A stretch of DNA of 64,000 nucleotides from Roseateles toxinivorans (GTDB taxonomy: Bacteria; Pseudomonadota; Gammaproteobacteria; Burkholderiales; Burkholderiaceae_C): NCBI RefSeq assembly GCF_004362525.1, contig NZ_SNXS01000004.1, forward strand, positions 248,001 through 312,000, in the 5' to 3' direction. Positions within the stretch are counted from its first letter, which is position 1. The number at the start of each line of letters is the position of its first letter. The notes below the pieces were generated by a model. It was not told where the DNA came from. It made no database searches and was given only the letters and a program-made list of their open reading frames with translations. Made by a program: the position numbers and the translations under genes. Positions 19,098 to 27,504 of the stretch are shown here, in pieces.

Positions 19098-20053
19098 CGA
19101 TACTGCTGGCGCCCATGGAAGGCCTGCTCGACTTCACGCTGCGCGATGTGCTGACCCGCGTGGGCGGCATCGACCGCTGCGTGTCGGAGTTCATCCGCGT
19201 CACCGGCACCTTGCTGCCGAATCGCACCTTCATCCGCATCGTGCCCGAGCTGCTCAATGGCGGGCGCACGCCGTCGGGCGTGCCGGTGCGCGCGCAGTTG
19301 ATGGGGTCAGATATTGCCTGCCTGGCCGAGAACGCAGCCAAGCTGGCCGAGCTGGGGCCCGCGGGCATCGATCTGAACTTCGGCTGCCCGGCCAAGGTGG
19401 TGAACCGCCACGGCGGCGGGGCGGCGCTGCTGGACGATCCGGAGCTCATTCACAAAATCGTGTCGGCAGTTCGCGCCGCGGTGCCGCAGCCGATGCCGGT
19501 GTCGGCCAAGATGCGGCTGGGTTTTCTGTGCACCAGCCGCACCTTGGACTGCGCGCAGGCCATCGAGTCAGCCGGCGCCGACGAGCTGGTGGTCCATGCC
19601 CGCACCAAGGCCGATGGCTACAAGCCTCCGGCCTACTGGGACCGTATTGCCGAGATTCGCGCCAGCTTGAAGATTCCTGTCATCGCCAACGGCGAGATAT
19701 GGACCGCCGAGGACGCCGCTCGCTGCCGCGAGCAGTCGGGCTGCCACCCGCTGATGCTGGGCCGTGGCATGGTCGTCAACCCGGGGCTCGCGCTGAGCAT
19801 CCTGCAGCCCGGCGCCGGTGTGCTGGCCTGGGACGAGCTGTTGCCGCTGATCCGGCATTTCTGGGGCCTGATCGATATCCACATCGAGCCCCGGCACCGC
19901 GCCGGCCGGCTCAAGCAATGGCTCAATTATCTGCGCCGGCTCTACCCCGAGGCCGAGGCCGTCTATGCCGATGTGCGCACGGTCAATGACCCGGCCCTGG
20001 TGCGGGCCCGCGTGCACCAAAGTTTTGATGCACGGGAGCTCATCGCAGCCTAA
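19094..20053 (+). CDS. dusC: tRNA-dihydrouridine(16) synthase
   Basis: A 319-residue flavoenzyme reducing U16 of tRNA to dihydrouridine. The sequence closely follows the DusC subgroup: LLAPMEGLLDFTLRDVLT, SEFIRVTGTLLPN, RTPSGVPVRAQLMGS, the catalytic-Cys loop NFGCPAKVVNRHGGGAALL, VHARTKADGY and VIANGEIW. The length fits the family. The start is coupled to the upstream glycosyltransferase by a 4-bp overlap, which probably reflects genome compaction rather than shared function. The stop overlaps the stop of the convergent NADH dehydrogenase gene. Confidence 0.95.
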   Translation: MTILLAPMEGLLDFTLRDVLTRVGGIDRCVSEFIRVTGTLLPNRTFIRIVPELLNGGRTPSGVPVRAQLMGSDIACLAENAAKLAELGPAGIDLNFGCPAKVVNRHGGGAALLDDPELIHKIVSAVRAAVPQPMPVSAKMRLGFLCTSRTLDCAQAIESAGADELVVHARTKADGYKPPAYWDRIAEIRASLKIPVIANGEIWTAEDAARCREQSGCHPLMLGRGMVVNPGLALSILQPGAGVLAWDELLPLIRHFWGLIDIHIEPRHRAGRLKQWLNYLRRLYPEAEAVYADVRTVNDPALVRARVHQSFDARELIAA

Positions 20054-21372
20054 GCATGGTCCTGCGCCTGCGGCACCACCCGCGCATTGCGCTCGAAGGT
20101 CCAGTAGGCCCAGGCCCAGTCGATCAGCACGATCAGCCGGTTGCGAAAACCGATCAGGAAGTAGATGTGCGCGAACAGCCAGAACAGCCAGGCGAAGTAG
20201 CCCGAAAAGCGCAGGGCACCCAGGCCCGGCACGCCCAGATCGACGACCGCCGCCTTGCGGCCCACGGTGGCCAGGTTGCCGTAGTCGGCATAGCGGAAGG
20301 GCTGGGTGGTCTGCCCCCTTAGCCGCCGCAGCACATTCGCCGCCGCGCTGCGCCCCATCTGCTTGGCCGCCGGGCTGACGCCGGGCACCGGCCTGGGCTC
20401 TGCACCGGGCGTGTAACTCTTGGCCGCGGCCAGATCGCCGATGACGCTGATCTCCGGGTGGCCCTCGAGGCTCAGGTCCGGCTGCACCAGCACGCGGCCG
20501 GCGCGGTCCAGTGTCGCACCGACGCTGTCGGCCAGCGCCCGGCCCAGCGGCGAGCCGGCCACGCCCGCGGCCCAGACGACGGTGTGGCTGGGCAGCGCCT
20601 CGGTGCCGGCGGTCGATTCGAAGCGCACGCTGTCGCCGTCGATATGGGTGACGCGGCAGCCGGTGCGAAGCTCCACGCCGAGCTTTTGCAATTGCTCGGC
20701 CGCGCGCTGAGACAGCGCCGGCACAAAGCTGCCCAGCACCCGGTCCGAGCCCTCGACCAGCACCACCCGCGCCTCGCGCGAATCGATGCGGCGGAACTCG
20801 CTGACCAGCGTGTGGCGGGCCATCTCGCTCAAGGTGCCGGCCATCTCGACGCCGGTAGGCCCGGCGCCGATGACGACGAAGGTCAGCCAGGCCTGGCGCC
20901 GGGCGGGGTCCTCGCAGCGCTCGGCCTGCTCGAAGGCATTGACGACGCGTTGACGGATGTTGAATGCATCGGTCAAGGTCTTCAGGCCCGGCGCATGGGC
21001 GGCCCATTCGTCATGGCCGAAATAGCTGTGGGTGGCGCCGGCGGCGACGATCAGATGGTCGTAGGCGAGCTGCTCGCCGTCATGCAGGGTGACCCTCCGG
21101 CCCGGCGCATCGATGGCTTTGACCTCGGCCTGCAGGATGGTCAGATTGCCGCGCCGCATCTGCGGCCGCAGGATGTGGCGTATCGGGCCCGAGATCGCCG
21201 GTGCGCTCAGGCCCGCGGTGGCCACCTGGTAGAGCAGGGGCTGGAACAGGTGGTGGTTGGTGCGGTCCACCAGCGTGATCTCCACCTCATCCCGCGCCCT
21301 GGACAGCGCCCGCACCGCTTCGATACCGCCAAATCCACAACCAATCACCAGCACCCGGGTCTTGCCACTCAT
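20050..21372 (-). CDS. Type II NADH:quinone oxidoreductase (NDH-2)
   Basis: A 440-residue FAD-dependent NAD(P)H dehydrogenase of the NDH-2 family. The N-terminal Rossmann motif is VLVIGCGFGGIEAVRAL and a second dinucleotide fold is FVVIGAGPTGVEMAGTL. The FAD-binding segment near the end has SVIGDLAAA. The C-terminal 60 residues form a hydrophobic anchor (SGYFAWLFWLFAHIYFLIGF) that places the enzyme on the inner membrane. It feeds electrons from NADH into the quinone pool without proton pumping. It is monocistronic. Its stop codon overlaps that of dusC on the other strand, so transcripts converge with no room for separate terminators. Confidence 0.94.
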   Translation of the reverse strand: MSGKTRVLVIGCGFGGIEAVRALSRARDEVEITLVDRTNHHLFQPLLYQVATAGLSAPAISGPIRHILRPQMRRGNLTILQAEVKAIDAPGRRVTLHDGEQLAYDHLIVAAGATHSYFGHDEWAAHAPGLKTLTDAFNIRQRVVNAFEQAERCEDPARRQAWLTFVVIGAGPTGVEMAGTLSEMARHTLVSEFRRIDSREARVVLVEGSDRVLGSFVPALSQRAAEQLQKLGVELRTGCRVTHIDGDSVRFESTAGTEALPSHTVVWAAGVAGSPLGRALADSVGATLDRAGRVLVQPDLSLEGHPEISVIGDLAAAKSYTPGAEPRPVPGVSPAAKQMGRSAAANVLRRLRGQTTQPFRYADYGNLATVGRKAAVVDLGVPGLGALRFSGYFAWLFWLFAHIYFLIGFRNRLIVLIDWAWAYWTFERNARVVPQAQDHA

Positions 21373-21537
21373 TGCAGTCCTCCTGTTGTTTCAACCGATT
21401 CAAGCAGACTCTGCGCAGGGATGCTGGCGCCCGGGTGGCAAACATCCGATTACGGGCCTGATATGAGCGCCCGACATGGCGCGATGCCAAGTCGGCAACA
21501 GCTGGCATCATGGTCGTCAAGCCAACGGGAGATGCTC

Positions 21538-22212
21538 ATGATCAGCCGCCGCCAGTTCAGCCACTTCAGCTCGCTGGGCCTTGTTCACCTGCCGCTGTGG
21601 GCGGCCGATCTGTCCGAGCGCGATGCCGCCTCGGGCATACGCGCGGCGTTGGAGCGCGGCGCCATCGCCGCGGTGGCCCTGCTGGGCCGGCAGGATGGAT
21701 TTCTGGGTAACGACAAGGTGCGCATAGGCCTGCCCGGAGCGCTGAACGATGCGGCCAAGCTCTTGCGCGCCACCGGCCAGCAGAAGAAGGTCGATGAGCT
21801 GATCACCGCGATGAACCGCGCTGCCGAGGCCGCCATTCCCGAGGCCAAGGCACTGCTGGTGCAAACGGTGAAGAACATCTCCGTCAAGGACGCGCTACAG
21901 ATCGTGCGCGGTGGCGACACAGCGGTGACCGACTTCTTTGCCCGCAACACCCGCGAGCCGCTGAGCGCCAAGTTCCTGCCCATCGTCACCAAGGCCACCC
22001 AAAAAGTCTCGGCCGCCGAGAAATACAACGCCGTCGCCGCCAAGGCCGCCAAGTTTGGCCTGGTCAAAGATGAAGACGCCAACGTCCAGCAATACGTTAC
22101 CCGCCGTGCGCTGGACGGCCTGTACCTGATGATTGCCGAAGAGGAACACAAGATCCGCCAGGACCCGGTGGGCACCGGCAGCGCGATCCTGAAGAAGGTG
22201 TTCGGCCGCTGA
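21538..22212 (+). CDS. DUF4197 family exported protein
   Basis: A 224-residue protein of the DUF4197 family, recognised by ALLVQTVKNISVKDALQIVR, GGDTAVTDFF and the C-terminal DGLYLMIAEEEHKIRQDP. The short N-terminus with two Arg and a hydrophobic stretch (ISRRQFSHFSSLGLVHLPLW) looks like an export signal. The ATG at 21538 is chosen because GGGAG lies six bases upstream; an ATG six bases earlier has no spacing. Longer in-frame ORF sequence upstream is antisense to the NADH dehydrogenase. Family members are found beside varied genes and have no assigned function. Confidence 0.88.
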   Translation: MISRRQFSHFSSLGLVHLPLWAADLSERDAASGIRAALERGAIAAVALLGRQDGFLGNDKVRIGLPGALNDAAKLLRATGQQKKVDELITAMNRAAEAAIPEAKALLVQTVKNISVKDALQIVRGGDTAVTDFFARNTREPLSAKFLPIVTKATQKVSAAEKYNAVAAKAAKFGLVKDEDANVQQYVTRRALDGLYLMIAEEEHKIRQDPVGTGSAILKKVFGR

Positions 22213-22288
22213 CCGCACCCCGGGTTATGGAGCATGAGCGGTGTCCTGGCCCTTGGCTAGCATGGGGCATCGCCACCTGGGAGTACCC

Positions 22289-22873
22289 ATGACCGTTGCA
22301 CATGCCATTGCCCATGCCGACCTGCGGGCCGTGCCCGGCGTTCTGGACCGTCAGGCCATGCAGCCGACCTTCGAGTCGATTGCGCAAGCCGCGCGGGCGT
22401 CCGGCCGGTCACTGGCCGTGCTGACCCTGGATATCGACCACTTCAAGGACTATCAGGACGAACACGGCCCGGCGCAGGCAGAACAGGTGCTGACCCAGCT
22501 GGCCATGCTGCTGCAGCAGCTGCAACCGAGCAGCGCCAGCCTGGCCTACCTCGGGGCGGACGAATTCATGCTGATACTGCCCGACACCGGGCTGGCAGCC
22601 GCAGCCGAACTGGCCGAGCGCCTGCGCGATCGCATTGCCACTGCCCTGGCCCAGCTGGGCGGCTTGCGCCCGCTGACGGCCACCATAGGCGTGGCCGCCA
22701 GCCCGCCCAACCAGGACTGGCAGGCCACCACCCTGCTGACCCTGGCCGACGCCCGCATGACGTTTGCCAAGCGGCGCCTGCTGCCGCATCACAACCTGGT
22801 GTGGGCCGGCACGCTGCCGTCCGACTGGTATCTGCGCCTGGACGTGCCCGCCGGCATCTGGCCGAGTCTCTGA
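22289..22873 (+). CDS. Stand-alone GGDEF-domain protein with GADEF signature
   Basis: A 194-residue cytoplasmic protein consisting almost entirely of a GGDEF domain: LAVLTLDIDHFKDYQDEHG (the metal-binding Asp and the DxFK-like helix), then YLGADEFMLILPDTG at the active loop, and the downstream TATIGVAA strand. The second Gly of GGDEF is Ala, which weakens but does not exclude cyclase activity. There is no sensory domain and no visible I-site (RxxD). It could be a weak cyclase or a GTP-binding regulator. Its TGA stop forms the first three bases of the dispersed repeat that follows. Confidence 0.85.
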   Translation: MTVAHAIAHADLRAVPGVLDRQAMQPTFESIAQAARASGRSLAVLTLDIDHFKDYQDEHGPAQAEQVLTQLAMLLQQLQPSSASLAYLGADEFMLILPDTGLAAAAELAERLRDRIATALAQLGGLRPLTATIGVAASPPNQDWQATTLLTLADARMTFAKRRLLPHHNLVWAGTLPSDWYLRLDVPAGIWPSL

Positions 22874-23078
22874 GCCCGGACGGACAAGGCGGAAGCCTTG
22901 GCCCGCCGAGGCCAGAGGCCTCGGCCTTCGGCAGGCACGAGCAGTCCTCAGGACTGCCCGTGTCCAGCCTCAGCCTGGCGAAGGACTTGCGGCGATACAA
23001 GCCGCAAGGCTGAGCCCGGACGGACAAGGCGGAAGCCTTGGCCCGCCGAGGCCAGAGGCCTCGGCCTTCGGCAGGCAC
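22871..23078. repeat. Tandem pair of a hairpin-rich dispersed repeat
   Basis: The 306-bp gap between the GADEF gene and the winged-helix regulator is filled by repeats. A 69-bp unit at 22871-22939 recurs identically at 23011-23079 (period 140 bp). Each unit contains a CCGAGGCC-AGA-GGCCTCGG hairpin. Between them lies GCAGTCC-TCA-GGACTGC and a 39-bp core at 22975-23013 with CTTGCGGC-N7-GCCGCAAG. The core recurs near 51411-51450 with one base changed in the loop. No protein gene is evident, although one frame of the core reads LAKDLRRYKPQG followed by a stop. Confidence 0.85.
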
Positions 23079-23179
23079 GGGTATTCAGGACTGCCCGTGC
23101 CCAGCCCCGTCCTGGGCAGGGCCAAGATCGGCTGCCTGCCTCTGACAACTGCGCACTCATTGACCCCCTCATCGTGCCG

Positions 23180-25813
23180 TCAACCCACACCACCCCTCGC
23201 AAAGCCTGCGTCCCCATCCCACAAGGCGCCTTCGGCCAGCAGCGCTGACATCTCGGCCGCTGGCAAGACAGACCGCATGCCGGCCAAGACAGCCTCGCGG
23301 ATGCGGCGCTCGGGCGAGTGCAGATCCAGCCCCTCGTCGGCCCTGGCGCGGTCGGCGCAGCCGACCAATTGCAGCGCAAGGCGGCCCTGACCGCGTTTGA
23401 ACGCCAGCAAGGCCAGCGGCATGAGCATGCCGCTGGCCGAACCCAGGCTGCGCACCAGCTGGGCGCGCCCCTGCAAGATCGCGGCTTCAGCCTCAGCCAG
23501 GCTACCGCGTTCGAGCAGGGCTGGCACCATGTGCTGGAAGGCATTGAAGGCTTCTTCCGGACGCCCCAGTTCCGTCGCCACGGCAATGGCACGCCGGCAG
23601 GATGCGATGGCATCGTCCACCAGACCCAGCGCAAACTCTGTGTCGGCCAGATTCCCCAGCGCGGCGATCTCGCCCACACCGCCGGCCTCCCGTGCCAGCG
23701 CCGCGCTGCGCAGGCCGGCCTCGCGACAGGCCTCCATGCGTCCACCCTGGTCGTGGCACCACTCCAGCGCGGCCTGCCGGCGGCGGCGCAGGACGGGCGA
23801 CCAATCCGGCGCCTCAAGCAGTTCAGCTTCGCGCAGCAGGGCGAGCGACTCGTCATCGCCGACCACAGCTCGGGGCGCTCCCCCCAGCGCGCACAGCGCC
23901 CGGTACAGGCCCACCCGGTCGCCGACCTCGCGGAACCCCAGCAGCGCCAGGGGCGCATCGACCGCCCACTCGGCGGCTGGCCGCAACCGTGTCCGCGCCA
24001 GCAGTTGATGGGCCAGACGAAGCCTTGCGCCGAGAGTGACCGGCACCGCGTCATCCAGGCAGTCGCGCGCCAGCCGGCAGAACTTGAGACCCTCGCCAAA
24101 TGAATCCACTTCGCTCCACAGCCAATCCCCGTGCGCTGCCAGTGTGATCGCCAGCAGGCGGGCGGCCCCCGGGTCGACGGTCGCGGCATCGGACGGATGG
24201 GCCAGCAGGCCGGCCAGCCATTGCATGGCCGCGCGCAAGTTGTCCAACTCGGGCTGCAGTCGGCCCATCAAGACATCGAAACGCTTTTCGTTGACCACCA
24301 AGTTGTCGTAAGACTTCAGGAGATCGCCCAGCGCTCTCGCATGGCGAAGCCGCATGGCGTCGAGTTCGTCAGCCAAATCGAGTTGCGCCAGCGCGAAGGC
24401 GCGTGCTGGCTCAAGCAGCCTATAGCGCTGGTCGCGCAGGTGGCGCGGATCGTCGCCCGCATCCGCCATCAGCAGCGACTTGTCGACCAGCGCGCCGAGG
24501 TGGTCCAGCACGGCCCCGGGCGTGAAGTCCGCATCGACCAGGACCCGATGCGCAAGGTCCAGCGAGAAGCCGCCCGAGAACACTGCCAACCGGCGCCAGA
24601 TGATCTGCTCTTCCCGGGTCAGCAGCGCATGACTCCATGACAAGGCAGCGTGTATCGTCTGCTGGCGCATCGGACCGCGACCAGGGCGCTTCCCCAGCAC
24701 GCCCAGGCGCTCGTCCAGTCGCTGCTGAAGACCCTGCACACCCAGCAAGGGCATGCGGGCCGCCGCCAGCTCGATGGCCAGTGGCAAGCCATCGAGTCGC
24801 CGACAGATGTTGACAACAGCCGGCAACACGTCGGGCGTCGGGGAGAAACGCCTGTCGACGGCCTGGGCGCGAGCGATGAACAGCTGCACCGCCCCGCTCC
24901 GTGTGGCCGCCCGGCCGTCGGAGTCGGCGATGGCGTCGGCGGGATCAGGCAGGGCGAGCGGCGCCAGGCGAAAAACCTGCTCGTCCACCACGTGCAGGGG
25001 CTCCTGCGAGGTGGCCAGCACGCGCACGCGCGGGGCGCGTTGGCGCAGGGCATCGACCAATTCGGCCACGTGTTCGAGCATGTGCTCGCAGTTGTCCAGC
25101 ACCAGCATCAGGTCCTGCCCGCGCAGCGCGGCTGCAATCGTCCCTGCACGGGTCGCCCCAGGAGCCGGCACCATGGGCAGAACGATGCCCAGCGCATTTG
25201 CGACGGTCATTGCCACCTGTCCACCGTCGGTCAGCACCGACAGATCCGTCAGCCAGACGCCGCCGGCGAAACCGAGCTTGCAGGCGTGCGCCGCCACCAG
25301 AGCCAGCCGGGTCTTGCCGATACCGCCCGGTCCGACCACCGTCACCACGGCATGCTCGCGCAGGCATTCGCCCAGGTCGGCTATTTCGGATTCCCGGCCG
25401 ATCAGCGGCGCCATCGCGGGCAGTTGCGCCTCGCGAACACGGGCCGCTGCAGCCGAGGTTGCAGTGAGGTCTGGGGCAGCTTCACGGCCCACATCGCCGG
25501 CCGTCGAGAGCTCACCCTCAGGCGCCAGCGTGAACATATAGCCACGCCCTGGCACCGTGACGATGGCCTCCGGCCCGAACACCTTGCGCAATGCCGAGAT
25601 GTGCTGCTGCAAGTTGTTTTCCTCGACGACCAGCCCCGGCCACACCAGATCAAACAGTTCTGCCTTGGAGACCACAGAGCGCCGGCGCTGAACCAGCACC
25701 AGCAGCAGGCTGGTCGCCCGCGGGCCGATGCGGACCGGAGCCCCATCGTGCAGCAGCACGCTGCGGACCGGATCGAGCCGAAAGCGGCCGAATCGAAGTG
25801 CGTGGTCGTCCAT
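23180..25813 (-). CDS. Winged-helix/STAND-type ATPase transcriptional regulator
   Basis: An 877-residue regulator. Residues 1-105 form an OmpR/CadC-type winged helix, with LFDLVWPGLVVEENNLQQHI and VFGPEAIVTVPGRGYMFTLA typical of trans_reg_C. Residues about 150-430 form an AAA/NB-ARC-like ATPase with Walker A VVGPGGIGKT (Lys167) and Walker B LMLVLDNCEHML. The C-terminal half is helical and TPR-like. Such signal-transducing ATPases switch on a target promoter when a ligand or partner is sensed. The start is ATG 25813 (MDDHALRFGRFRLD); a further-upstream ATG would add 27 unrelated residues. It is divergent from the TTC38-like gene, with 167 bp between them, making that gene the obvious target. 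Confidence 0.92.
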   Translation of the reverse strand: MDDHALRFGRFRLDPVRSVLLHDGAPVRIGPRATSLLLVLVQRRRSVVSKAELFDLVWPGLVVEENNLQQHISALRKVFGPEAIVTVPGRGYMFTLAPEGELSTAGDVGREAAPDLTATSAAAARVREAQLPAMAPLIGRESEIADLGECLREHAVVTVVGPGGIGKTRLALVAAHACKLGFAGGVWLTDLSVLTDGGQVAMTVANALGIVLPMVPAPGATRAGTIAAALRGQDLMLVLDNCEHMLEHVAELVDALRQRAPRVRVLATSQEPLHVVDEQVFRLAPLALPDPADAIADSDGRAATRSGAVQLFIARAQAVDRRFSPTPDVLPAVVNICRRLDGLPLAIELAAARMPLLGVQGLQQRLDERLGVLGKRPGRGPMRQQTIHAALSWSHALLTREEQIIWRRLAVFSGGFSLDLAHRVLVDADFTPGAVLDHLGALVDKSLLMADAGDDPRHLRDQRYRLLEPARAFALAQLDLADELDAMRLRHARALGDLLKSYDNLVVNEKRFDVLMGRLQPELDNLRAAMQWLAGLLAHPSDAATVDPGAARLLAITLAAHGDWLWSEVDSFGEGLKFCRLARDCLDDAVPVTLGARLRLAHQLLARTRLRPAAEWAVDAPLALLGFREVGDRVGLYRALCALGGAPRAVVGDDESLALLREAELLEAPDWSPVLRRRRQAALEWCHDQGGRMEACREAGLRSAALAREAGGVGEIAALGNLADTEFALGLVDDAIASCRRAIAVATELGRPEEAFNAFQHMVPALLERGSLAEAEAAILQGRAQLVRSLGSASGMLMPLALLAFKRGQGRLALQLVGCADRARADEGLDLHSPERRIREAVLAGMRSVLPAAEMSALLAEGALWDGDAGFARGGVG

Positions 25814-25980
25814 CACGCATGCAAGTGTGACAGACAGCGGGCGGCAGGCAGACTGCAGGCCGGCTCTCGCCACAGCCGCGGCACCGCACGCCATTCATAG
25901 CGATTCAGGGCGACGGCAAAGACCTGAAGAGCTGCTGGACAGATCATCAAGCCCTCGAAACCGCGCCATCGGAGGCTCGA

Positions 25981-27408
25981 ATGAACCTTGAAGACTCAGC
26001 AGGTCACGTGGTCAGCGGCTGCGTGCCGGCCGCGCTGGAACATCTTGAACTGGCACAGCATCAGTTGCGCTGCTTCATCGGCGACCCGGTGGCCAGTGTC
26101 GGCGCGGCGCTCGCCGCAAGCCCCGAGATGGCCATGGGACACCTGCTGCACGCCTACCTGCACCTGCTGGGCACCGAGCCGGACGGCATCGCCGTTGCGC
26201 GGGATTCGCATCGCCGCGCGCTGTCCTTGCCGATGACCGATCGCGAACGCGGCCACCTGGCTGCGGTGGGCCACCTGGTGCGCGGACGCTGGGCTGACGC
26301 CGGTCGCACACTCGAGGACCTGAGCATCGCCTACCCGCTGGACGCACTGGCCCTGCAGGCGGGCCACCAGATCGACTTCTTCCGTGGCGACTCGCGCATG
26401 CTGCACGACCGCATCGCCCGTGCGCTGCCGCACTGGGGCGTCGAGACGGCTGGCTTCCACGCGGTGCTGGGCATGATGGCCTTCGGGCTGGAGGAGACCG
26501 GGCGGTACGGCCGTGCCGAAGCGCTGGGACGCCGCTGCGTCGAGATCCAGCCGCTCGACGGCTGGGGCCAGCATGCGGTGGCCCACGTGCTGGAAATGCA
26601 AGGGCGTCGGCAGGAAGGCATTGCATGGATGCGCGGCAACCTGCCAGCCTGGAGCGAGGGCAGCTTCCTCGCCACCCACAACTGGTGGCACCTGGCGCTG
26701 TACCACCTTGACCTGGACCAGATCGATGAGGTGCTGACCCTGGTCGACGGCCCCATCTGCGGCCCGGCGTCCGGCGTTGTGCTGGACATGGTGGACGCCT
26801 CGTCACTGCTGTGGCGCCTGCACCTGCGCGGCATCGACGTCGGCGAGCGCTGGCAGGCGCTGGCAGACCGCTGGGCGCCGCTGACGACCGCAGCGAATTA
26901 CGCCTTCAACGACATGCACGCCATGATGGCCTTCGTCGCGGCCGGGCGTACGGCCGGCGCCCAGGCCCTGCTCGAAGCCCAGAACGCGGCCGCCGAACGC
27001 GATGACGACAACGCGGGCTTCACCCTCGAGGTCGGCCAGGCTGCGACCCGTGCGATAGCGGCCTTCGCCGATGGCAGGTACGAGCAGGTGGTCCAGTTGC
27101 TGCGGCCGGTCCTCCACGTGGCGCATCGCTTCGGCGGCAGCCACGCACAGCGGGACGTGATCGACCGGACCCTTATCGAGGCAGCTCGACGTGCCGGCCT
27201 GACCTCGCTGTTCGAGGCGCTTATGCACGAACGTGCCAGTGCGAGAGGTCTTGTGATGGCGCCGCAGAAGGCACCCGTCGAGCTCGGCCATCAACCAGGA
27301 GTCGGCCGTACGCACGAAGTTCATACGGGCGGCTTCGTCGAGTGTGCCAACCGCCTGAACCACCCTCTGCAGAGCAGCACGGTGGGCGGCTTGGGGGCTG
27401 GGGGCTGA
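25981..27408 (+). CDS. Tetratricopeptide-repeat protein 38-like (TTC38 family), with atypical C-terminal tail
   Basis: A 475-residue all-helical protein resembling the TTC38 family. It has GHLLHAYLHLLGTEPDGIAV, QPLDGWGQHAVAHVLEMQGR and THNWWHLALYHLDLDQIDEV, with the family's His/Trp-rich repeat turns. GGAGG lies shortly before the ATG. Homology-like sequence ends at about residue 425 (LFEALMHERASARG). The last ~50 residues are unlike the rest, and a frame on the opposite strand across 27260-27363 reads more like protein, so the 3' end may be a recombination junction. It faces the winged-helix ATPase regulator and may be controlled by it. The molecular function is unknown. Confidence 0.85.
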   Translation: MNLEDSAGHVVSGCVPAALEHLELAQHQLRCFIGDPVASVGAALAASPEMAMGHLLHAYLHLLGTEPDGIAVARDSHRRALSLPMTDRERGHLAAVGHLVRGRWADAGRTLEDLSIAYPLDALALQAGHQIDFFRGDSRMLHDRIARALPHWGVETAGFHAVLGMMAFGLEETGRYGRAEALGRRCVEIQPLDGWGQHAVAHVLEMQGRRQEGIAWMRGNLPAWSEGSFLATHNWWHLALYHLDLDQIDEVLTLVDGPICGPASGVVLDMVDASSLLWRLHLRGIDVGERWQALADRWAPLTTAANYAFNDMHAMMAFVAAGRTAGAQALLEAQNAAAERDDDNAGFTLEVGQAATRAIAAFADGRYEQVVQLLRPVLHVAHRFGGSHAQRDVIDRTLIEAARRAGLTSLFEALMHERASARGLVMAPQKAPVELGHQPGVGRTHEVHTGGFVECANRLNHPLQSSTVGGLGAGG

Positions 27409-27504
27409 CTGCCCCTGGCTACCCGGTCAGGCCTCGACCTTCGCGTGGCGCGGGTCATCGCCAAATCCCTTGTCGCCTCGCCCTTTTCAAGATGGAGATT
27501 ACTC

